DNA of 10,290 bases, taken from Baffinella frigidus (Eukaryota > Cryptophyceae > Cryptomonadales > Baffinellaceae). Positions 7,701 to 10,290 of the stretch are shown here, one piece after another (positions within the stretch are counted from its first letter, which is position 1; every line of letters begins with the position of its first letter). The stretch spans positions 1,639,770 through 1,650,059 of the forward strand of contig MU646308.1 of the NCBI GenBank assembly GCA_026770585.1, read 5' to 3'. The position numbers and the translations under genes were made by a program. The notes under the pieces are model-generated. The model was not told where the DNA came from, did no database searches, and saw only the letters and a program-made list of their open reading frames with translations.

Positions 7701-10290
7701 CCCTAGCACGGTCCCACGGCCTACCGTAGTCAATACCGCAGGCATTACGACCCTAGATTTCGGCCGTTGCCCTATTAACTCACAGCTGATAGTTGGTAGG
7801 GTGCGGCACTTGTACAAACACCATCAACTTTTCCCATTGTTTCAAAATCCAACTTCTCTACACACCGCTCTAGAATTGAGTGCTTCACCCTATTTACTCG
7901 CAACTCCTTATTGGTAGGGTGCGGCACGCGGTGGCGCGCGGCGAGACGCCCGCTCCAACCCTCCAAGACGTCTTCCCGAACCTCTCTGCCCTCTCTCGCC
8001 TGCAGCAGGTTCCACTCGAAATGCTGGAGCACCCGATTTAAAACCGCGGTGCCTTTGCCAGTGGGGATTTGAGTAGTAACTTTCGTGACAAATTTCCGGG
8101 TTTGGTCACGTACCCCCCGGAAATTATGTGGGGTACGTGACCAAATCCACCCGTGCCTGGTGCAAACCCTTACAACCCCACATGCAAATTTAATGCGGAA
8201 ACGGTTTTGATTTAGAAATTTCCCCCAAGGCAATTTTGGCGATTTCAAGGTGAAAATTTGAACCAAAATCCGAATACGAATTTCGAGAACGGATTCTTGA
8301 AAAAAAATTGAAAGTTTTTGCTCGAATGTGCTCTCAGATTTCCGGTCCGATATCAGGAAGAGTCATTTCGGAGAGGCGCAAAACGACGTTTGTGTGAAAA
8401 TTACTACACACGATTTGCGAAATTTCTTTTGAATACAATCGTTTTGAAATCGTAAATGAGAAATTAGTATTCTGACTTTGTTTCAAAAAAGTTCACCTTG
8501 AAATCGCCAAAATTGCCTTGTGGGAAATTTCTAAATTGAAACTGTTTGCATATGAAATTGGGTGCTCCAGCGATATTCAGTGGTTCGTCGTGTCCCTCGA
8601 GAAACTCTCGAATTCAGTGAGTTTGTGTGCCGTGCTGAGGGTTGTATTACCGCCGCAACAGCTCGTTTTCTGTCATCACTAATGGAAAAATGAAGTAGCG
8701 ATCTGATCGCAAGAAGAAACACGATTTATGATCTGGAGTTTTGTGATCTGAAGAAACACGATTTTTGATCTGGCGAGGAAAAAAAACAAGAAAAAGTAAC
8801 ATCTGGGTTCCGGGGATTGCAGCTGGACCTGTCAGAATGCGACCTCTGTGACGAGACTCTCCCTCCCTGGGTATGCCCGCCCTTCCTTTTCCACACAAGA
8901 TTGTCGCCACTCTGATTTTGGAATTTATCAGAGAGGATGTGGTTGCGGTGTTCATTCCCTTGTTCTGTTTTTGTCAAGTTTTTTCCGGCGCCATTAGTGC
9001 AGTAACATCATCTCTTTCCCCACGACACTCTTGAAATAATCCCAAAGTCGACATTGCATGTGTCGTCTTCCACTTTTTCAATTGTTGCCTTTTCAATGGT
9101 CATCGGGGGCTTGAGGCGCAATGCGTTACGCGAAACACTCTTCTCTGACCAAAACTCTATCCTGCAACCGAAACTCTACAACCGAAACTCTAAAGTGGAA
9201 CCGAAAACCTACAACTGAAACCCTATCCATCAACCGCAGGTGCTGTACATGGACGCGCTGACAGAGCTGGACCTTTCTGAGAACCACTTCCGCTCCCTTC
9301 CACTCACCAAAGTGCCCCCCCCACACCGCCGTATCCTACTTCTGTCTCAGTCTATTCGGGCCCACCATTTTGGTGAGCCCGGGCTCTTTTTCACTCCAAA
9401 GTTGACGGATTTGCATCACAAATCGGGGATGTCAACTTAAGAATAGTCGGTCAAGCCGAGTGAGGCAGTGCTAGGTATCTCCCTTGGCTCGCTTCCTTTC
9501 ACCGCTGTTGCCCCAAACTTGCCCCCGTTCGGCCTCGCAAGGCCGAACGGGAGCAAGGTGCGACATGGTGTTCCATGTCGCACCTCCACTTTCGTTTCAT
9601 GCGTGAGTGTGCCATGTTGAGGTTGGATTTAGGGTTTAGGGTTTAGGGTTTAGGGTTTAGGGTTTAGAGTTTAGGGTTCAGGGTTCAGGGTTTAGGGTTT
9701 GGGGTTTAGGATTTAGGATTTGAAATTTAGGTTTTAGGGTTTAGAGTTTAGGGTTTAGGGGGCAGGGTTCAGGGTTCAGGTTTTAGGGTTTAGAGTGTAG
9801 ATGTCGCACAAGCCGGTACTGTAAGCGTCGCTGACCTAGATGCGAGATGGATTTGTTGAGCCTCTTTCATTTCAAACGTGGCCTGTGATGAACGTGATTT
9901 GATGTACGAAGGGCACCACCGACCCCTCTCTTACAATACCACTGGGGCAGCACTCGGACCCTTACTTTGACCCTCATTCGGACCCTGATTCTGACTCACT
10001 CACTCAGACCCTCACTCCGACCCTCTCTCACCATAACACAGGGACTGCACTGTGACCCTTACTGTGACCCTCATTTCGACCCTCACTCAGACCCTCACTC
10101 AGACCCTCACTCTAACCCTCTCCCACCACACCACAGGGGCCTCACGCTGACTCTCTTTCTGACCCTCACTCCGACCCCCCCCCCGACCCTCACTCTAACA
10201 CTCTCCCACCACACCACAGGGACAACTCCCCCCCCTCTCCACCCTCGCTCTCGGAGGCCAAACACCCTGGGAGGACGACCCCCCCCTCCC
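696..10290 (+). CDS. F-box/leucine-rich-repeat protein, eleven exons, 3' partial
   Basis: Proposed join: 696-809, 963-1245, 2376-2465, 4992-5089, 5626-5714, 6126-6177, 6844-6959, 7918-8008, 8823-8870, 9240-9311, 10220->10290. Introns are GT-AG and all junctions are phase-compatible; codons split by introns read Gly, Gly, Arg and Thr. About 374 residues are visible. Residues ~18-62 match an F-box (ELILELML, then VSRAWRSAARSPTLW). LRRs start at residues 94, ~119, 144, 183, 206, 229, 252, 275, 312, 337 and 360. The 183-275 series has exact 23-residue spacing although it crosses three introns; 275 to 312 is an irregular 37. F-box/LRR proteins usually bind Skp1 through the F-box and recruit substrates with the LRRs for SCF ubiquitination; that role is inferred. 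Donor choice for exon 2 (1245 or 1230) and the start of exon 8 are the least certain points. Confidence 0.8.
963..1245 (+). CDS. F-box/LRR gene exon 2 (rest of F-box, first LRRs)
   Basis: The acceptor is TGCGCAG at 962, phase 0. The exon opens with LLTCMQVSRAWRSAARSPTL, then W, the conserved second half of an F-box. A Pro/Leu/Ala-rich linker follows, then VRVLDLS and a DDPELSDAL segment, and ALVELRG, which begins the next LRR. Two phase-1 donors are possible: G|GTGCGT after 1245 gives a 25-residue LRR into exon 3, and G|GTGACG after 1230 gives 20. I prefer 1245. The frame also reads on into a dispersed repeat at 1261 and stops at 1361; I take that tail as intron. Confidence 0.82.
1261..1404 (+). 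repeat. dispersed repeat D1, copy 1 (intron 2)
   Basis: This 144-bp stretch closely matches 9341-9484 in the same orientation, from TCTGTCYCAGTCTATTYGGG to GCTAGKTWTCTCC. It lies 15 bp after the proposed intron 2 donor. It contains a hairpin at 1320-1359 (AAGTTGAT/GTCAACTT) that is also present in copy 2. The family is unknown to me. Confidence 0.8.
1510..1809 (+). repeat. exon 3-flanking duplication unit, copy 1, with truncated exon
   Basis: The unit reads GGAAACCCGTTGATCCGCGC, then degenerate telomere-like DNA, then CCTCTGATCCTGAGCGCG and an acceptor GTGGCAG at 1765. What follows, (G)AMATLIRLHELRN, resembles exon 3 (ALATLTGLEELLL) in the same phase. The exon homology stops at about 1800-1809, where the foldback element at 1810 begins. 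Related flanks recur at 2054-2230 and 2262-2400. Confidence 0.6.
1571..1730 (+). repeat. degenerate interstitial telomere-like tract (TTTAGGG/TTCAGGG)
   Basis: Variants of TTTAGGG, mostly TTCAGGG, TTTATGG and TATAGGG, run through intron 2. A short opposite-strand CCCTAAAC lies just before it at about 1538-1552. Confidence 0.8.
1810..1944. mobile_element. MITE-like foldback element, 135 bp
   Basis: The terminal inverted repeats 1810-1839 and 1915-1944 match at 27 of 30 positions (ATAGGAAAACGGTTYTAATT...). TA lies at 1811-1812 and 1942-1943, so a TA target duplication with termini starting GGAAAACGG is possible, as in Tc1/mariner-type MITEs. There is no coding capacity. It sits where the extra exon 3 copy breaks off. 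The element at 8193-8551 has similar ends (GGAAACGGTTTTGATTT). Confidence 0.72.
1951..2008. repeat. 13-bp perfect inverted repeat, 58-bp hairpin
   Basis: CCGGCATTCCGTA (1951-1963) pairs with TACGGAATGCCGG (1996-2008), with an inner TACTG/CAGTA stem. It starts 6 bp after the MITE ends. A related sequence, GTAGCACCCGACGGAATTCCG, recurs at about 2881-2902, so the right arm belongs to a dispersed repeat. Confidence 0.7.
2054..2230 (+). repeat. exon 3-flanking duplication unit, copy 2 (no exon body)
   Basis: It has the same order of parts as 1510-1770: CTCTGATCCTGAGCACGCTGG, GGAAACCCTTTGATCAGCGC, telomere-like sequence, then CCTCTGATCCTGAGCGCGCT and CTCTGGCAG. After the acceptor-like end no LRR coding sequence follows. 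The functional copy is 2262-2400 leading into exon 3. Confidence 0.55.
2097..2190 (+). repeat. degenerate interstitial telomere-like tract
   Basis: CCTAAACC at the left edge faces TTTAGGGTTTAGGGTGTGGG, followed by degenerate units. The opposed motifs form a short inverted arrangement, like the tract at 1571. Confidence 0.65.
2376..2465 (+). CDS. F-box/LRR gene exon 3
   Basis: The acceptor is CTGGCAG at 2375 and the donor GAAG|GTACTG. It enters in phase 1 (2 nt complete a Gly codon) and leaves in phase 1. It encodes ALATLTGLEELLLSHTALDA and then SPVVSLLAE. The LxxLxxLLLS pattern is a clear LRR core that continues ALVELRG from exon 2. An earlier donor at the GTGGTA after SP is possible but gives the wrong phase for exon 4. 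Confidence 0.75.
3011..3533 (+). repeat. direct repeat pair GAGGTCACTTTCAG (3011 and 3499)
   Basis: GAGGTCACTTTCAGGGGTTGGACCATTG at the first site matches AGAGGTCACTTTCAGTCGTTGGGCCATTG at the second. Together with the array between them this suggests segmental duplication about 488 bp apart. Confidence 0.55.
3259..3770 (+). repeat. degenerate tandem array (AATTGAAGGCTGAATCG) with higher-order unit
   Basis: About nine degenerate copies of CCAAAATTGAAGGCTGAATCG occur. They are interspersed with four copies of a GCATGCGGCAGGCGCGCTGA-like segment (near 3314, 3474, 3622, 3744). A larger unit beginning GTTTGTYCAGAYGGAGCTCGG repeats at 3259 and 3645, giving a higher-order period of about 386 bp. 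Confidence 0.7.
3804..3953 (+). repeat. dispersed repeat D2, copy 1 (intron 3)
   Basis: It is similar to 6980-7119 over about 140 bp, same strand: CGGTGGACYACGRACC, AAAGTCAACTT, AACTTTA, TTGGTCACGTGACACCCC, GGGTCAACGAAACYCTCG. It contains the palindrome GTCACGTGAC. Confidence 0.72.
4028..4147. repeat. CACCTTGCAC repeats ending in a 20-bp perfect palindrome
   Basis: CACCTTGCACCTTGCACGTG near 4031 and CACCGTGCACCTTGCACGTG at 4121-4140 are related. The stretch 4128-4147 (CACCTTGCACGTGCAAGGTG) is a perfect 20-bp palindrome centred on CACGTG, a core bound by bHLH and bZIP factors. A regulatory role is not shown. Confidence 0.75.
4432..4768 (+). repeat. CTGT/CTCT microsatellite, about 340 bp
   Basis: (CTGT)n grades into CTGTCTCT and then pure (CT)n, with almost no purine other than G on this strand. 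It forms long accidental open frames on both strands, none of them a credible gene. It lies in intron 3 and supplies a very long polypyrimidine stretch. Confidence 0.9.
4852..4980 (-). repeat. interstitial telomere-like tract (CCCTAAA)n
   Basis: Near-perfect CCCTAAA runs read on the plus strand, with a few variants (CTCTGAACC, CCTACACC). This is the only long tract in this orientation; the others read TTTAGGG. It abuts the exon 4 acceptor at 4991 and acts as its upstream pyrimidine-rich sequence. Confidence 0.88.
4992..5089 (+). CDS. F-box/LRR gene exon 4
   Basis: The acceptor is CTACACCAG at 4991, directly downstream of a CCCTAAA tract that serves as pyrimidine-rich sequence. The donor is CAG|GTCTGG. 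Entry is phase 1 (GG completes Gly) and exit is phase 0. It encodes EDDAEALLTVLRRN, then VALQRLVLSCNDLRVFPQ, ending 13 residues into an LRR. A shortened second copy of this exon lies at 5297-5358. Confidence 0.8.
5297..5358 (+). pseudogene. second copy of exon 4 (alternative exon or decaying duplicate)
   Basis: This stretch is nearly identical to the last 57 nt of exon 4 and stays open in the same frame: CNAALQRRVLSCNDPRVFPE against the exon 4 stretch that reads NVALQRLVLSCNDLRVFPQ. It has its own acceptor after a C-run (GGCCAG at 5296) and a donor (GAG|GTTTAG). Entry and exit phases, 1 and 0, are the same as exon 4, so it could replace exon 4 without a frameshift. It lacks the EDDAEALLTVLRR part, and Leu to Pro in NDP weakens the LRR. 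It could be an alternative exon or a relic. Confidence 0.6.
5359..5487 (+). repeat. interstitial telomere-like tract (GGTTTAGGG / GGGGTTAGG)
   Basis: TTTAGGG mixed with GGGTTAGGGG variants, starting at the donor of the exon 4 copy. With the CCCTAAA tract at 4852 it flanks the exon 4 pair in inverted orientation. Confidence 0.82.
5626..5714 (+). CDS. F-box/LRR gene exon 5
   Basis: The acceptor is TGTGCAG at 5625 (phase 0) and the donor CG|GTGCGG (phase 2). It encodes AGRWGAALTW and then LDLGFNGLRTIPPEIAFLT plus a split Arg codon. Joined to exon 4 it gives LVLSCN to LDLGFN at exactly 23 residues. A downstream acceptor at 5644 is also possible but would put the exon out of phase with exon 4. 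Confidence 0.85.
5837..5994. mobile_element. foldback element, 158 bp (intron 5)
   Basis: This is a nearly complete inverted repeat. The arms contain CTTGGGCAAATCGACGATTT (left) and its exact complement (right), bounded by GTCGACC and GGTCGAC. The centre 5896-5920 is a 25-bp palindrome (GTTGAAGTCGG AAT CCGACTTCAAC). There is no coding capacity. It is consistent with a MITE or another palindromic element. Confidence 0.75.
6126..6177 (+). CDS. F-box/LRR gene exon 6
   Basis: This is a 52-nt exon with acceptor TTCACCCAG at 6125 and donor CAG|GTATTC. One leading nt completes Arg with exon 5, and it leaves in phase 0. It encodes LEVLLLGGNEIPSLPNQ, so the spliced product reads EIAFLTR-LEVLLLGGN with 23-residue spacing. 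Confidence 0.87.
6247..6366 (+). repeat. interstitial telomere-like tract (TTTAGGG)n
   Basis: About 16 units of TTTAGGG with a few variants, including a perfect run near 6315-6357. It lies in the intron after exon 6 and is the cleanest TTTAGGG tract in the window. Confidence 0.9.
6615..6698 (+). pseudogene. first copy of exon 7 (alternative exon or broken duplicate)
   Basis: The acceptor is CCCTACCAG at 6614, and the reading enters in phase 0, the same as exon 7. It encodes MRSLTGLAGLELGSNSLSRI then PEWLQRFT, differing from exon 7 at only a few codons. After QRFT it diverges (RCVPDVYQK, stop at 6741-6743) and lacks the CLRMLGLRSTT tail and its GTAACC donor. Weak GT sites near 6704-6716 could still splice. 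It could be an alternative of exon 7 or a truncated duplicate. Confidence 0.6.
6844..6959 (+). CDS. F-box/LRR gene exon 7
   Basis: The acceptor is GTGGCAG at 6843 (phase 0) and the donor CAAC|GTAACC (phase 2). It encodes MRSLTGLVELDLGSNSLARI and then PEWLQRFTCLRMLGLRST. It supplies LRR starts at L252 and L275, both at 23-residue spacing with exons 4-6. It is the only fully intact member of a four-copy exon family at 6615, 6844, 7163 and 7410. Confidence 0.86.
6980..7119 (+). repeat. dispersed repeat D2, copy 2 (intron 7)
   Basis: This is the second copy of the 3804-3953 repeat. It starts 20 bp after the exon 7 donor. It carries a near-perfect CCCCAGAATCTGGGG hairpin that copy 1 has only in weakened form. 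Confidence 0.72.
7163..7230 (+). pseudogene. third copy of exon 7, frameshifted
   Basis: It keeps the SIPEWLQRFTCLRMLGLRST segment and an intact CAAC|GTAACC donor. A deletion of about 10 nt relative to exon 7, just before IPEW, puts the upstream LDLRKN-like sequence (7137-7160) in another frame, and the IPEW frame has a TGA immediately upstream. No convincing acceptor is visible. It is a decayed exon duplicate inside intron 7. Confidence 0.65.
7410..7477 (+). pseudogene. fourth copy of exon 7, donor lost
   Basis: It carries the same SIPEWLQRFTCLRMLGLRST segment with the same internal deletion as the copy at 7163, so these two share a more recent duplication. The splice donor is destroyed: CAAC is followed by ATACGC instead of GTAACC. 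It lies about 247 bp after the third copy. Confidence 0.65.
7645..7927 (+). repeat. three copies of an acceptor-like unit before exon 8
   Basis: The motif CTCRCARCTCCTTRTTGGTAGGGTGCGGCA appears at about 7649-7680, 7770-7806 and 7895-7927, roughly every 120 bp. Only the third leads into LRR coding sequence (exon 8). The first two may be relics of exon 8 duplication, or decoy acceptors. Confidence 0.6.
7918..8008 (+). CDS. F-box/LRR gene exon 8
   Basis: The acceptor is TTGGTAG at 7917 (phase 2; G completes Thr) and the donor CAG|GTTCCA (phase 0). It encodes VRHAVARGETPAPTLQ and then DVFPNLSALSRLQQ, which leads straight into LDLSECD of exon 9. The exon end is well supported; the start is less so, because it creates an irregular 37-residue LRR spacing and the acceptor motif is repeated upstream. 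Confidence 0.65.
8101..8145. repeat. 16-bp perfect inverted repeat with D2-like arm
   Basis: TTTGGTCACGTACCCC (8101-8116) and its exact complement (8130-8145) flank a 13-nt loop. The left arm and loop resemble the TTGGTCACGT...CCCCCRGAA part of repeat D2, so this is probably a third, rearranged D2 fragment. Confidence 0.8.
8193..8551. mobile_element. MITE-like foldback element, 359 bp (intron 8)
   Basis: The arms 8193-8254 and 8492-8551 are inverted copies with one 2-nt gap, sharing for example TTTCAAGGTGAA / TTCACCTTGAAA and CAAGGCAATTTTGGCGATTT. Weaker pairing extends inwards about 15-20 nt. There is no coding capacity. The outer ends (GGAAACGGTTTTGATTT) resemble those of the 1810-1944 element, suggesting one family. 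A target duplication is not clear. Confidence 0.78.
8702..8786 (+). repeat. short tandem repeat (AAGAAACACGATTTNTGATCTGG)
   Basis: Two to three copies of GATCTGAAGAAACACGATTT-like sequence with a period of about 40 bp, 40-100 bp upstream of exon 9. Confidence 0.65.
8823..8870 (+). CDS. F-box/LRR gene exon 9
   Basis: This is a 48-nt, phase 0-0 exon with acceptor GGATTGCAG and donor TGG|GTATGC. It encodes LDLSECDLCDETLPPW, a textbook LRR beginning that follows SALSRLQQ of exon 8 and continues with VLYMDALTE of exon 10. Confidence 0.85.
9148..9225 (+). repeat. CAACCGAAACTCTA tandem repeat upstream of exon 10
   Basis: Four to five degenerate copies of CAACCGAAACTCTA end just before the exon 10 acceptor. 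The sequence may be a diverged relative of CCCTAAA-type DNA; on the plus strand it is purine-poor enough to serve the acceptor. Confidence 0.6.
9240..9311 (+). CDS. F-box/LRR gene exon 10
   Basis: This is a 72-nt, phase 0-0 exon with acceptor CAACCGCAG and donor AAA|GTGCCC. It encodes VLYMDALTELDLSENHFRSL and then PLTK. Spliced to exon 9 it gives a 25-residue LRR and spliced to exon 11 a 23-residue LRR. Unspliced, the frame would run into a dispersed repeat and stop at 9440. Confidence 0.84.
9341..9484 (+). repeat. dispersed repeat D1, copy 2 (intron 10)
   Basis: This is a second 144-bp copy of the repeat at 1261-1404, same strand, again near the 5' end of an intron (29 bp after the donor). 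The hairpin arms AAGTTGAC (9399-9406) and GTCAACTT (9431-9438) pair perfectly and enclose an inner GATTTG/CAAATC stem. Confidence 0.8.
9524..9585. repeat. two adjacent perfect hairpins with 4-nt loops
   Basis: CCCGTTCGGCCT (9524-9535) pairs with AGGCCGAACGGG (9540-9551) around CGCA; 4 nt later AGGTGCGACATGG (9556-9568) pairs with CCATGTCGCACCT (9573-9585) around TGTT. Both stems are perfect (12 and 13 bp). They lie in intron 10 beyond the D1 repeat. Confidence 0.85.
9627..9797 (+). repeat. interstitial telomere-like tract (TTTAGGG)n
   Basis: A clean TTTAGGG run decays into TTCAGGG, GTTTTAGGG and TTTAGAG variants, in intron 10. The next ~140 bp (9798-9935) hold nothing I can identify. Confidence 0.87.
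9936..10219 (+). repeat. GACCCTCACTC minisatellite with higher-order units ending in CACAGG
   Basis: Twelve-base GACCCTCACTCN units are grouped into blocks that end in CTCWCCACNACACCACAGGG. Block ends lie at about 9945, 10041, 10136 and 10219, i.e. every 83-96 bp. Each block end resembles a splice acceptor; only the last precedes LRR coding sequence. Confidence 0.78.
10220..10290 (+). CDS. F-box/LRR gene exon 11, cut by window edge
   Basis: The acceptor is CCACACCACAG at 10219, phase 0. It encodes GQLPPLSTLALGG and then QTPWEDDPPL. LPPLSTLAL continues FRSLPLTK of exon 10 with 23-residue LRR spacing. Two similar CACAG acceptors lie upstream (10041, 10136) within the same minisatellite, but the sequence after them does not read as an LRR. 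Confidence 0.62.

Noticed and set aside
7775-8266. 163-codon minus-strand open frame
   Set aside because: It crosses exon 8 antisense, the D2-like hairpin and one arm of the foldback element; no domain is recognisable.
9524-9585. Bacterial-type intrinsic terminators
   Set aside because: There is no T-run after either stem and the context is a eukaryotic intron.

Overview
This window is nuclear DNA of a eukaryote, most likely a unicellular alga or other protist whose telomere repeat is TTTAGGG. The evidence is spliced genes with GT-AG introns, C2H2 zinc fingers, an F-box domain, and many interstitial TTTAGGG/CCCTAAA tracts. TTTAGGG telomeres occur in green algae and plants, dinoflagellates, cryptophytes and others, so the species cannot be named from the sequence.

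Two genes start back to back. On the minus strand a C2H2 zinc-finger protein begins at 457 and runs off the left edge, with four complete fingers and the start of a fifth visible. After a shared 5' region of about 240 bp (458-695), an F-box/leucine-rich-repeat (LRR) gene starts on the plus strand at 696 and runs off the right edge. I reconstruct it as eleven exons: 696-809, 963-1245, 2376-2465, 4992-5089, 5626-5714, 6126-6177, 6844-6959, 7918-8008, 8823-8870, 9240-9311 and 10220 to beyond 10290. All ten junctions are phase-compatible. The first ten exons total 1053 nt (351 codons). Exons 4 to 7 give five successive LRR starts exactly 23 residues apart although they lie on four exons, which is strong internal support for the splicing model. 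The product is probably the substrate-binding subunit of an SCF-type ubiquitin ligase.

The introns (153 to about 2526 bp) are crowded with repeats. They hold interstitial telomere-like tracts in five introns, three foldback or MITE-like elements (1810-1944, 5837-5994, 8193-8551), two dispersed repeat families (1261-1404 with 9341-9484; 3804-3953 with 6980-7119 and a fragment at 8101), a long CT/CTGT microsatellite, degenerate tandem arrays and several perfect hairpins.

The most interesting feature is repeated local duplication of LRR exons inside the gene. Exon 3 has a truncated extra copy that stops at a MITE. Exon 4 has a second copy (5297-5358) with open frame, splice sites and the same entry and exit phases. 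Exon 7 has three more copies in different states of decay. Several introns fall at the same point of the LRR unit in phase 0, so this looks like a gene that grows and diversifies by exon duplication, possibly with alternative exon choice.
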